Part shown: positions 32,664 through 40,503 of the stretch, piece by piece
Layout: each line of letters opens with the position of its first letter
Numbering within the stretch: the stretch's first letter is position 1
Source of the DNA: a virus
IMG/VR virus record: IMGVR_UViG_3300043411_000984
Span: 1-45,761 of that record
Reading direction: 5' to 3' (one strand)
Length of the DNA: 45,761 nucleotides
The notes under the pieces: model-generated
Database searches by the model: none
Seen by the model: the letters and a program-made list of their open reading frames with translations, nothing else
Told to the model about the DNA's origin: nothing
Translations under genes and position numbers: made by a program

Positions 32664-33224
32664 ATGGCAGTTTGCACCACCATATTGCCCGCCGCAAGTG
32701 CGGATGAATGCGCGGTTAATGGCGTATTCGGGGAAATTTCCCGCATTTATTTTACCCGTCACTCCACTGTTGACGAATTGGCAGACGCCACCGACGACGC
32801 CGAATGGGAAACCCGGCTTTCCAACTCGACAACCCTTTCCGCTTCCAACGTAGCCGCCGCAATCCGGTACTTATACGGCAAAGGCGAATTGGTGGAGCCG
32901 GAACAAACCACCATCCCGGCATCCCTCGACCGCGAGGTTTACAGCCCGGCAAAGTTTACCGTCAATTTTACGGTTGATGATACGAGCGCAACGAACTACT
33001 CGTTTGCGTCTTCCCTGGTTGCCGCCAACGGCCAACTTTTTAAGTGTTGGATGTACAACGACGGCTACCTTTTCGGCGGTGACGCAGGATTTGCCGCAAC
33101 GATGCGGGCGCGGTTCATCATCCCGAAGGAAAAAACCGCCTTGCGGACTATCGAAATTTCCCTCGTTTGGACAGACACCATGCCGACAATGGCGACTTCG
33201 GCCTTTATCCCGACACCGGCGTAA
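32664..33224 (+). CDS. Putative major tail (tube) protein
   Basis: A 186-residue beta-rich protein (FTVNFTVDDTSATNYSFASS; LFKCWMYNDGYLFGG; LRTIEISLVWTD) of the size of siphophage tail tube proteins. It is a single-gene unit between its own promoter and a strong terminator and shares a 13-base leader string with the capsid gene. Both suggest very high expression, as for tail tube. The location after the tip genes is unusual. Confidence 0.65.
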   Translation: MAVCTTILPAASADECAVNGVFGEISRIYFTRHSTVDELADATDDAEWETRLSNSTTLSASNVAAAIRYLYGKGELVEPEQTTIPASLDREVYSPAKFTVNFTVDDTSATNYSFASSLVAANGQLFKCWMYNDGYLFGGDAGFAATMRARFIIPKEKTALRTIEISLVWTDTMPTMATSAFIPTPA

Positions 33225-33248
33225 TGACGCGAAAAAGCAGAAAATAGA

Positions 33249-33283
33249 CAGCCCGCCCGCAATGATTCGGGCGGGCTGTTTTC
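33249..33283 (+). terminator. Strong intrinsic terminator after tail-tube gene
   Basis: CAGCCCGCCCG (33249-33259) pairs perfectly over 11 bases with CGGGCGGGCTG (33268-33278), followed by TTTTC. An AT-rich stretch follows. Confidence 0.88.
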
Positions 33284-33304
33284 ATTAAAAAAATATACCT
33301 TAAA

Positions 33305-33649
33305 ATGGCTACAAATAGCGCTACGGTAGATTTTGCGGTCCCTCGGATGGATTTCAAAAACATAGAAAGCGGGTTTGCTTACCTCGTAAACCTGGACATT
33401 GAAGACGAAGCCGGGGCGGCTATCACCGTAACCTCATGGGGCGTTGAAATGGTTATCACAACTTTCGATGGTGACGCGGTTGATACGCTTACCGTTGGCG
33501 ACGGGATAAGCGTTTCAGGTAGCACAATTAATATAACCCTTTCCGAGGTATTAACCGCCGCAATGAACGGATCAAATAAGTATGAAATGACCGTCACTGT
33601 TTCGGCGGTTGAATATCCATTCCTAAAAGGCTGCATCGTTGTATTATGA
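33305..33649 (+). CDS. Small beta-rich tail protein before fibre
   Basis: A 114-residue protein ([40 protein letters not shown]) with an Ig-like or baseplate N-domain pattern, as in BppU-like upper baseplate starts. It overlaps the fibre gene by four bases, so the two probably form one assembly. The likely role is adaptor between tail tip and fibre. Confidence 0.6.
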   Translation: MATNSATVDFAVPRMDFKNIESGFAYLVNLDIEDEAGAAITVTSWGVEMVITTFDGDAVDTLTVGDGISVSGSTINITLSEVLTAAMNGSNKYEMTVTVSAVEYPFLKGCIVVL

Positions 33650-36375
33650 GCAATGTAACTGTAAAAATCGGAGCCGTAGTGGCTAAAATAACCGTTCGAG
33701 GCGGCGCTACCGTTGACGTGGGCAGGCTTATTCCCGCCGGAGGAACAACCGGCCAGGGGATTATAAAAAGTAGCAACACTGATTATGACATCGAATGGAG
33801 CGACACCGCAGGAGGCGGCGGCGCGACGTGGGGCAGCATTACCGGCACCTTATCCGACCAAACCGACTTGGACACGGCGCTCGACAACAAACAACCCCTC
33901 GACGCGGAACTAACCGCAATCGCCGGGCTTACAAGCGCAGCCGACAAGGCTCCGTATTTCACCGGCTCAGGCACGGCGGCGCTCGCAGACCTTACCACGT
34001 TCGGGCGTAACCTAATTGACGATGCCGACGCAAGCGCAGCCCGCACTACATTGGGCCTCGGAACCGCTGCCACTTCCGCCACCGGCGATTTCGCGGCAGC
34101 CGTACACACACACGCCATAGGCGATGTAACGGGCCTGCAAACAGCGATTGACGGCAAGGCCGCTACATCGCATACACACGCCATCAGCGACGTTACCGGC
34201 CTACAAACAGCCTTAGACGGAAAGGTTGACGAAAACGCGCCGATCACCGGCGCGACAAAGACAAAGATTACATACGGCGCGAACGGCCTGGTAACTGCCG
34301 GGGCAGACGCCACAACGGCGGATATTGCCGACAGCAGCAACAAGCGGTATGTCACGGACGCGCAACTAACCGTTGTGGGTAATACATCGAACACAAACAC
34401 CGGAGACGTAACCCTTGCCGGTACGCTGGACTACATTACCATTTCCGGGCAAACAATCACGCGGGGCGCTATCGATTTGGCGACCGACATAACCGGCAAT
34501 CTCCCGGTCACGAACCTCAATAGTGGAACAAGCGCAAGCGGGTCTACCTTTTGGCGGGGGGATGGAACATGGGCAACGCCCGCAGGGAGCGGCGATGCAC
34601 TTACATCGAATCCGCTTTCGCAATTTGCCGCAACAACAAGCAGCCAATTGGCGGGGGTTATTTCGGATGAAACCGGAAGCGGGGCGCTGGTATTCGCAAC
34701 ATCCCCCACCCTGGTAACACCCGTTTTAGGGGTTGCCACAATTACGAGCCTCAACAAGGTAGCAGTAACAGCGCCCGCAACAAGCGCAACGCTGACAATA
34801 GCCGACGGGGCAACGTTGACCGCATCGGCTACCGCAACAGTAAGCGGCACAAATACAGGCGACCAAACAATTACATTAACCGGAGATGTAACAGGCAGCG
34901 GCACAGGTTCTTTTGCAGCGACAATCGCAAACAGCGCGGTCACACTCGCCAAAATGGCCGACATGGCCACAGATTCCTTTTTGGGCCGGGATACCGCCGG
35001 AACCGGAGCGCCGGAGGTATTAAGCGCAGCAACAACAAAAACGGTTCTTTCCCTTAACAACGTTGAAAACACGGCACTATCCACGTGGGCGGGTACGACT
35101 AATATAACAACCGTCGGAACAATCGCCGCCGGCGTTTGGAGCGGCACCGAAATAGCCGTAACAAAAGGCGGCACCGGGTTAACGTCATTAGGTACGGCGT
35201 TACAGCAATTGCGGGTTAATGCCGGGGAAACGGCCCTCGAATATTTCACCCCATCGGCGGGCGCTGGCGACATCACGAACGGCGGCAACACCACCGGCGC
35301 GGCGGTAACAATCGGAACAAATGATGACTTCGGGTTGAACCTGGAAACGGCAGGCGTTACCCGTATGGCGATAACCGGCGCAACAACTACCGGAGGGGCG
35401 GTAACGATCACGAACGTAACAGCCAACACAAACACCGTACAGGATGTATTAACCCTGCAAACCAACTCAACCGGCACGGCGGCGGCATCTTTCGGGGGCG
35501 GGATACTATTTCAGGGAGAAAGCACAACGACGGATAATCAGGACATGGCCCGTATTGCGGCGCAGTGGACGACGGCGACACACGCAAGCCGTGAGGCAAA
35601 GATCAGTTTCCAATTAGGCGATAACGCCGGAGCGTTGACGGAGATAGCAAACTTTAACGTTAATACCACAACCACAGGTCAGTTATCCTTAGGCAGGAGC
35701 ACCCCTGTAATATTAACAAATTCGGGGCTTACAACTGGAGCAACGTTTACAGTAGGAAACTCAGCAAATAACCTTACTTTAGGCGGAAGTAGTGGCACAA
35801 CTACGATTAGTAGCAGCGGAGCAAGTAGCGGATCGGCAATTGTTATCAATGCAAGCGGAAATTCCGCATCCTCAACAGGAAACATAACCATAGGAGGAGG
35901 CACAACGTTTACACAGACGTCAGGAACAAGGAATTATTTTAATTTTATTGACAGTTTCTCCCCAGCTTCAGGCACCGCTATCCATAACAGGATGGTTTTT
36001 GGCGGCACATTAAACCAGACTGGAGGCGCTAACGGCATAACGCGGGGCATATACCTAAACCAAACAGTCACCGCCGTAGCGGACTTCCGCGCTATTGAAA
36101 TTGCAGCCGGGGGAACAAATACAAAAGGCATATACCAAACAGATGCAACGACGGTCAACAACTTCGTAGGTGGCACCATGTTCGGCTCCACCTCAGCCCC
36201 GTCTGCCGTCGCCGCCGTCGAAATAAGCAGCACAACCAAGGGGTTATTGTTGCCCCGCATGACAACGACACAACGCGACGCGATCACCGCAGTAGCGGGG
36301 CTATTAATCTATAACACAACAACAGCAAAACTAAACATCTACACAACGGCATGGGAAGCCGTTACAAGCGCATAA
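33646..36375 (+). CDS. Tail fibre protein
   Basis: A 909-residue Gly/Thr/Ala-rich trimeric-type fibre. Near residues 130-205 it has two copies of [18 protein letters not shown]-type units. Later come [20 protein letters not shown] repeats, a module (about 680-845) related to the 907-residue protein at 17185, and a C-terminal domain ([20 protein letters not shown]) seen in many Bacteroidetes fibres. Unlike its paralogue it has no signal peptide. Probably the receptor-binding fibre. Confidence 0.82.
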   Translation: MSNVTVKIGAVVAKITVRGGATVDVGRLIPAGGTTGQGIIKSSNTDYDIEWSDTAGGGGATWGSITGTLSDQTDLDTALDNKQPLDAELTAIAGLTSAADKAPYFTGSGTAALADLTTFGRNLIDDADASAARTTLGLGTAATSATGDFAAAVHTHAIGDVTGLQTAIDGKAATSHTHAISDVTGLQTALDGKVDENAPITGATKTKITYGANGLVTAGADATTADIADSSNKRYVTDAQLTVVGNTSNTNTGDVTLAGTLDYITISGQTITRGAIDLATDITGNLPVTNLNSGTSASGSTFWRGDGTWATPAGSGDALTSNPLSQFAATTSSQLAGVISDETGSGALVFATSPTLVTPVLGVATITSLNKVAVTAPATSATLTIADGATLTASATATVSGTNTGDQTITLTGDVTGSGTGSFAATIANSAVTLAKMADMATDSFLGRDTAGTGAPEVLSAATTKTVLSLNNVENTALSTWAGTTNITTVGTIAAGVWSGTEIAVTKGGTGLTSLGTALQQLRVNAGETALEYFTPSAGAGDITNGGNTTGAAVTIGTNDDFGLNLETAGVTRMAITGATTTGGAVTITNVTANTNTVQDVLTLQTNSTGTAAASFGGGILFQGESTTTDNQDMARIAAQWTTATHASREAKISFQLGDNAGALTEIANFNVNTTTTGQLSLGRSTPVILTNSGLTTGATFTVGNSANNLTLGGSSGTTTISSSGASSGSAIVINASGNSASSTGNITIGGGTTFTQTSGTRNYFNFIDSFSPASGTAIHNRMVFGGTLNQTGGANGITRGIYLNQTVTAVADFRAIEIAAGGTNTKGIYQTDATTVNNFVGGTMFGSTSAPSAVAAVEISSTTKGLLLPRMTTTQRDAITAVAGLLIYNTTTAKLNIYTTAWEAVTSA

Positions 36376-36377
36376 TT

Positions 36378-36563
36378 ATGAATACAACACACATCAATAC
36401 TTTGCTTGTACTCGCAGAGCGCGCCCGCCAGGCGGGGTTAATTCAATTCGATGAAATGCCCGCCGTGTTGGAAGCCGTGAAAGCGGGCAGGGATACGATA
36501 CAAGCCGCACAGGCGCAGCCGGTAATGACGGCGGAAACAACGCCTGAAAAGGGCAAGAAATAG
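36378..36563 (+). CDS. Small hypothetical protein after fibre
   Basis: A 61-residue helical protein (INTLLVLAERARQAGLIQFD; MPAVLEAVKAGRDTIQ) with a Lys-rich end, starting two bases after the fibre stop. It could be a fibre-assembly helper; small helpers often follow fibre genes. No family is recognised. Confidence 0.6.
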   Translation: MNTTHINTLLVLAERARQAGLIQFDEMPAVLEAVKAGRDTIQAAQAQPVMTAETTPEKGKK

Positions 36564-36608
36564 CAAATTTGGCACGGTTGTTTTCTGTTATACAGGAAAA
36601 CCGCTGCT

Positions 36609-36929
36609 ATGAAACAAATAATTATGGCAATCGCAAAAGAGGCTGGTAACGGTCTTGCAATCGGTATCCGCGAATTTCTGAAACACAGCCTAACTATCAC
36701 GACGCTAATGTGTATCGTGGCAGGGCTAACGTGGACGGTGTTCGTGCAGGACGGCAGGAACAAAGAAACCGTGCATGAAATCAAAGCGGAGGTACTTGAA
36801 ATGAAAAAAGAGTATTCCGCTGAAATAACCGAATTACGCCGGGAGGTGAACGAGTGCAATATTGCCAGGCAACAGCAGGCAATACAGATTGTCGAATTGC
36901 GGTATTTGCTCGGAAAGTTGAAACGTTAA
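36609..36929 (+). CDS. Single-span membrane protein with coiled coil (lysis candidate)
   Basis: A 106-residue protein: short N-terminus, one membrane helix (HSLTITTLMCIVAGLTWTVF, about 26-45), then a long charged coiled coil (ETVHEIKAEVLEMKKEYSAE onward). This topology resembles an inner-membrane spanin (Rz-like) or an XhlA-type holin partner. Adjacent to a holin-like gene and the M15 peptidase. Confidence 0.6.
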   Translation: MKQIIMAIAKEAGNGLAIGIREFLKHSLTITTLMCIVAGLTWTVFVQDGRNKETVHEIKAEVLEMKKEYSAEITELRREVNECNIARQQQAIQIVELRYLLGKLKR

Positions 36930-36945
36930 CGAAAAATTATATATT

Positions 36946-37377
36946 ATGAGTAACACAGTAACAGTAACCGCATCACCCTGGTACGCCTCTTCCGGCTTTT
37001 GGAACGGCGTAATTTTGGCCGCGTCCGGTTTGGTCGTTGGCTTTCCTACCGAAGCCGGGCAAAGTGGCGTGGCCGCACTTTTTGCCCTGTTCGCGTCCGG
37101 TAACGCAATCCGCGAAGCGCTCAGGGGCAAGACCATTGACCTGAAAGGGTGGATTACCAACAAAAACACGTGGAACTATATCGGAGCCACAGTGGTCGCT
37201 ATTTTCCCCATGATCCCCGTTGACCTGTTCAGCCGATTAGGCGATCTTGCAACGGCGGCCATTGGCGGCAACTGGCAGGGCATCCTTACCGCCCTTTTCA
37301 GTATCGGAACGATGTTGTACTTTATCTTTAAGAAACCGACCACAACGCCGGGAACGGCTACAAACGCCACCCGCTGA
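36946..37377 (+). CDS. Putative holin
   Basis: A 143-residue protein with about four hydrophobic segments (GFWNGVILAASGLVVGF; GVAALFALFASGNAI; YIGATVVAIFPMIPVDLF; ILTALFSIGTMLYFIF). Size, topology and position next to the coiled-coil membrane protein and upstream of the peptidase suggest a holin that permeabilises the inner membrane. Confidence 0.6.
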   Translation: MSNTVTVTASPWYASSGFWNGVILAASGLVVGFPTEAGQSGVAALFALFASGNAIREALRGKTIDLKGWITNKNTWNYIGATVVAIFPMIPVDLFSRLGDLATAAIGGNWQGILTALFSIGTMLYFIFKKPTTTPGTATNATR

Positions 37378-37380
37378 AAC

Positions 37381-37686
37381 ATGGAAAACCCGGAAGTAGA
37401 CAGAAAAGACCTCGCGTTCATCATTGCAGAACGCAGCGGTATTTCGCCCGTTGAGGCGCTTGAGTCATTGAAGCATTTAGGCCCGGCTATAGCCGACGCT
37501 CTGGTAAGTCACGGCAGGGCCGAAATCACCGGCTTCGGCACGTTCCGCCTGGAAAAGCGGGCAGCCCGTAACGGGGTTATTAACGGCATCGTTTGGGCAA
37601 CGCCGGAACGGCAGGAAGTCGTTTTCGAGGCGTGGCCGTCAATGGCCGAACTTGTGGCAAGCCGTAGCGGAATTCCGACATACTAA
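37381..37686 (+). CDS. HU/IHF-like DNA-binding protein
   Basis: A 101-residue HU-family protein. An N-terminal helical pair (RKDLAFIIAERSGISPVEAL) leads into the diagnostic strand ITGFGTFRLEKRAARNG (about 49-65) and a C-terminal EAWPSMAELV helix; the arm lacks the usual NP-R-T-G run. HU-like proteins bend and compact DNA. It stands between holin and peptidase genes, an odd place for a DNA-architecture protein. Confidence 0.8.
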   Translation: MENPEVDRKDLAFIIAERSGISPVEALESLKHLGPAIADALVSHGRAEITGFGTFRLEKRAARNGVINGIVWATPERQEVVFEAWPSMAELVASRSGIPTY

Positions 37687-37729
37687 GAGCCATTTTGCGC
37701 CCTCATGGGATTGTTGTTTTTTAGATGCG

Positions 37730-37759
37730 CCCTGCCGGGATAGTCCGGCGGGGTTTTTT
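37730..37759 (+). terminator. Intrinsic terminator after HU-like gene
   Basis: CCCTGCCGG (37730-37738) pairs with CCGGCGGGG (37745-37753) with one T-G pair, loop of six, then T6. It lies 14 bases before the ATG of the peptidase, so it may attenuate lysin expression. Confidence 0.78.
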
Positions 37760-37772
37760 CAAACCTAAAAAC

Positions 37773-38153
37773 ATGGAATTAAAGCACTTTAAGCCGGCAG
37801 AATTTACGGAAGATTTGCGCCCCGTATTCGACAAAATGCACCCGGATTTCCTTCTCAAACTGGACACGTGCCGCGACCTTTGCGGCGTTCAGTTCGCTAT
37901 CACATCCTCATACCGCAGCCCGGAGAAAAACCGCCGGGTGGGCGGCGCGCCAGGTTCGATGCACCTGAAGGGTAGAGCGGTCGACATCACTTGCCCGGAC
38001 GGCGTGACGCGGGCTATAATAATGAAAACGGCGTTAACGTTGGGGCTATCCGTTGGTGTGATGCGTAACGGGTTGCACCTGGACGACCGCGAGACGCAGA
38101 TCGTTTTCCATTACTACCAAAGATATGGCGAAGGGAAAGCAGAGGATGAATAA
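37773..38153 (+). CDS. M15-type peptidase (putative endolysin)
   Basis: A 126-residue zinc peptidase of the M15 (D-Ala-D-Ala carboxypeptidase-like) family. Metal and catalytic motifs are SSYRSPEKN (45-53), SMHLKGRAVDI (62-72; His64 and Asp71) and LHLDD (101-105; His102). It would cleave peptide links in peptidoglycan for host lysis. The ATG at 37773 gives the usual start MELKHFKPAEF. There is no signal peptide, so release would need the holin. Confidence 0.88.
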   Translation: MELKHFKPAEFTEDLRPVFDKMHPDFLLKLDTCRDLCGVQFAITSSYRSPEKNRRVGGAPGSMHLKGRAVDITCPDGVTRAIIMKTALTLGLSVGVMRNGLHLDDRETQIVFHYYQRYGEGKAEDE

Positions 38154-38184
38154 AAAAGCCCGGCGCATCTTGCGAGCGTCGGGC
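38152..38184 (-). terminator. Terminator of the leftward membrane operon
   Basis: GCCCGGCGC (38158-38166) pairs with GCGTCGGGC (38176-38184). On the minus strand TTTTTT follows the stem, so it ends leftward transcripts coming from 43.3 kb; the plus strand lacks a T-run. Confidence 0.75.
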
Positions 38185-38246
38185 AAATTCCCCATAAACC
38201 AAAATGATGAAAACTATCTTGACAAATCCCGTACAAATATAAAATA

Positions 38247-38678
38247 CTATCCCTGCTTTTGCAAATGTAATTCGAGATATGCCAGCGCGGCGGCTGCGTG
38301 TTCGCTGTTGTGTTTATGCCCGGAAATATGATACCGCGTATTTCGGTAAGACATTGTAAGCCACGCCGGCAACTCCCGCAATATGTCTCCCACCGTCGGG
38401 AGATACACCAAGCCGCGAAAGTCACGGCTGTCAAAGTAGTCGTCAATTATCGGGCGACCGCCATCGACGTAGTGAACAACAGGGGATAACCCGCCTACCG
38501 GCTGCATTACCCCGTTTTCATCTTCCCAATATTTACCCGGTTGCGGGATTGTTTCGCCGAAAACAAGAACTACGCCGCTTTCATCTCCCCACCATTGCCC
38601 CGGCGCGGGGGCGGGTTGCGGGAAACCGGCGGCGGCAAGGCGGCGGGCGGTTTGTACGGTTACTGTTTGTGTGTTCAT
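38247..38678 (-). CDS. Hypothetical protein of Bacteroidetes phage type
   Basis: A 143-residue soluble protein with an N-terminal part (ARRLAAAGFPQPAPAPGQWW) and a C-terminal Leu/Trp-rich part (GDILRELPAWLTMSYRN; AAAALAYLELHL). Proteins beginning 'LAxAGFPQP' and ending this way are common but unnamed in Bacteroidetes prophages. Last gene of the leftward operon. It lies 10 bases past the preceding stop. Confidence 0.7.
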   Translation of the reverse strand: MNTQTVTVQTARRLAAAGFPQPAPAPGQWWGDESGVVLVFGETIPQPGKYWEDENGVMQPVGGLSPVVHYVDGGRPIIDDYFDSRDFRGLVYLPTVGDILRELPAWLTMSYRNTRYHISGHKHNSEHAAAALAYLELHLQKQG

Positions 38679-38688
38679 CTTTTAGATT

Positions 38689-38892
38689 TTAATGGTTTCC
38701 CTTTTTCCCCGTCTTTGCCGCTGCTTCCGCCTCCAATTGTTCAACGCGCTCCATTAGTTCACGCTCTTTCCCTTCCCATATTGCGGGAAGATTTTTAATA
38801 AGCAGCGGGCTTGCCGTGTACCCGTCGCCTATTGCATCGTTCGCGGCAATTAGCCGGGCAATAAGTTCGTCAAATACAGTTTTGATTTCCAT
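38689..38892 (-). CDS. Small helical protein
   Basis: A 67-residue helical, acidic protein ending in a basic GKKGNH (EIKTVFDELIARLIAANDAI; LMERVEQLEAEAAA coiled coil). No recognised family. It starts one base past the stop of the transglycosylase-like gene. Confidence 0.6.
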   Translation of the reverse strand: MEIKTVFDELIARLIAANDAIGDGYTASPLLIKNLPAIWEGKERELMERVEQLEAEAAAKTGKKGNH

Positions 38893-38893
38893 G

Positions 38894-39778
38894 TTATTTA
38901 GATTTTAAAAGTAACCCTTTTTTGCGCTCCAAACAAAGGTAAATCTCCCACCCCGTTATCCGGCCATCCTTCGCTCCCCGCATTATCCTATCCCCATCCT
39001 GGTACCACCCGTCCAACCCTGAATTTTTGTAATACGCCGGATTACTGAAACCGGCATAAATCACCTTTTCCGGGGTAGCGCCAATGTTGGCGGGGCTAAA
39101 AATCGCAAGGTAAAGGTCTATTGTGTTTCTCATATCTGGGCGTCCGGCTTGCTCCCATTTGCGAATCAGATACTTTTCGGTTAAGTCCATTATAAAATGG
39201 ATGTCCCGCCGGTTACAGGCCGCAATCACCTGGGGCATCGTTACCCCCAACCCGGAACACCCGACGCGGGTGAACTGAATCCATCCGGCTGCCACCCGAT
39301 CATCCCGAACGCGTAACGGATTAAGCCCGCATTCCAGCAAGGCGCTTTCGTAAATTGCCAAAGGGGTAGAATTGATCTTTGCCGCCGTTTCCGCTGTTCG
39401 CTGAATAACCACGTTAGCCTCGTAACTGTCGCAGTGTTGCCGTATCCGTGCCTCGTACAAAGCAACGGCGTGATCGGGCGTCACAGCCGTTGTGGTGGAC
39501 AAATAGACGGGGTTAGTCATATCTTCCGCCCATTGCAGCCAGGCCGAAAGTTGATCGGCAAAAAGAAAGATCAACGTTCCGAAAAAAGCCGACTTAATCC
39601 AAAAGCCTAATTTCCACACCGGCACAGCCACCCGCCGTATGACGGCGATTAATGCCGACCATGACGCCGATATGAGGCGCAATGCCTGGAGGAACGCCAC
39701 AAAGAGCAGGACGCAGACAAGCCACCGGATAGGGGCGTATGTCAACAGTATTTGGATAAGATCGGATAGGGCGGTCAT
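38894..39778 (-). CDS. Membrane-anchored transglycosylase-like protein
   Basis: A 294-residue protein. Two N-terminal hydrophobic segments (IRWLVCVLLFVAFLQAL, about 17-33; FFGTLIFLFADQL, about 65-77) are followed by a lysozyme-like domain: IYESALLECGLNP (142-154; Glu144 or Glu149 could be catalytic), AAGWIQFT (163-170, the GxxQ-type motif) and DLYLAIFSPANIG (221-233). This is the Bacteroidetes phage variant of a soluble lytic transglycosylase. Tethered to the inner membrane, it could open peptidoglycan locally or act in lysis alongside the M15 peptidase. Confidence 0.7.
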   Translation of the reverse strand: MTALSDLIQILLTYAPIRWLVCVLLFVAFLQALRLISASWSALIAVIRRVAVPVWKLGFWIKSAFFGTLIFLFADQLSAWLQWAEDMTNPVYLSTTTAVTPDHAVALYEARIRQHCDSYEANVVIQRTAETAAKINSTPLAIYESALLECGLNPLRVRDDRVAAGWIQFTRVGCSGLGVTMPQVIAACNRRDIHFIMDLTEKYLIRKWEQAGRPDMRNTIDLYLAIFSPANIGATPEKVIYAGFSNPAYYKNSGLDGWYQDGDRIMRGAKDGRITGWEIYLCLERKKGLLLKSK

Positions 39779-39788
39779 TGGTTCGTAG

Positions 39789-40019
39789 TTATTTGTGGAT
39801 AATAGGCCCGATTTCGGCTTTATAATCTGCCCAAAGTTTTGATGCTGTTCTCCCCCGAATCACCGTATTTGACAGCCATGAAGCATACGCTTTTGCCTCT
39901 TGTTCGGCGTACTCATCCATCGAAGCAAATAAGTTTTTCGCAGAATATTCATTTTCAAACTCAAAGTGGTCAAAATCAAATCCGTTTTTGTCGAGTATTT
40001 CTTTTTTTGTTAAGTCCAT
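39789..40019 (-). CDS. Small acidic hypothetical protein
   Basis: A 76-residue acidic helical protein (KEILDKNGFDFDHFEFENEY; MDEYAEQEAKAYASWL) with no membrane segment. No family is recognised. It sits 4 bases past the GIY-YIG-like gene. Confidence 0.6.
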   Translation of the reverse strand: MDLTKKEILDKNGFDFDHFEFENEYSAKNLFASMDEYAEQEAKAYASWLSNTVIRGRTASKLWADYKAEIGPIIHK

Positions 40020-40023
40020 CGTT

Positions 40024-40503
40024 TCAAATATTAAAAAGCGTTATCAAAATCATACAAAAAGCCCATGCAACGCCACAAAAAACGGCGTAATGCAGGAAGG
40101 CGGCAGTGAAAAGAACAAGCAGCCCATCTAAGGGGAGCGGGAAAAATAAGATCACCAAAATGTACCAGGGGTTAAAATCCATTCCAAACTGATCGATGGT
40201 TAACGCAACAATGTACAGCGTCCAAATATTCAGAATCCTAAACCATTCCGTTTTACCAGCGTGGGCGGGCATCTTCGCCCTGACCGAATCGAATACCCAA
40301 TGCAGCCGCTTTTCTAACCAACCCGCCCCAATGATGGGGAACGCCGCCGCCCGGCGTACAATTACCGGACGGCCTAAAGCGCGGGATAATTCGTACTCTA
40401 TTTGCGCTATCCTTTGCGGCACGTTAGTCGCTATCCCGATTTTGAACCGGGGGAGGCGCCAGGGTAAAAGCGACCATGTGAATAAGCAATAAAGCCATTT
40501 CAT
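40024..40503 (-). CDS. GIY-YIG-like (T5orf172/Mug113) domain fused to membrane helices
   Basis: A 159-residue protein. Residues 19-90 follow the pattern of the GIY-YIG superfamily T5orf172/Mug113 type: FKIGIATNVPQR (20-31; Lys-Ile-Gly), GWLEKRLHWVFDSVR (61-75; Glu64 and Leu-His) and EWFRI (86-90). The rest is hydrophobic with two to three membrane helices (WYILVILFFPLPLDGLLVLF; FCGVAWAFCMILITLF). A nuclease-like domain tethered to the membrane is unusual. It overlaps the six-segment gene by four bases. Confidence 0.65.
   Translation of the reverse strand: MKWLYCLFTWSLLPWRLPRFKIGIATNVPQRIAQIEYELSRALGRPVIVRRAAAFPIIGAGWLEKRLHWVFDSVRAKMPAHAGKTEWFRILNIWTLYIVALTIDQFGMDFNPWYILVILFFPLPLDGLLVLFTAAFLHYAVFCGVAWAFCMILITLFNI

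Noticed and set aside
34431-35477. Long antisense frame inside the fibre gene
   Set aside because: Its Val/Pro/Ala-rich composition is the complement of Thr/Gly/Ala repeats in the fibre; no start signals.
37687-37710. GCCATTTTGC string repeated after the stops at 23739 and 37686 as a possible promoter box
   Set aside because: Neither copy has the TA of the TANNTTTG box nor an upstream TTTG at the right distance.
38125-38331. 68-codon rightward frame overlapping the end of the peptidase
   Set aside because: It crosses the leftward terminator and runs into the opposing 143-residue gene; only its start looks protein-like.
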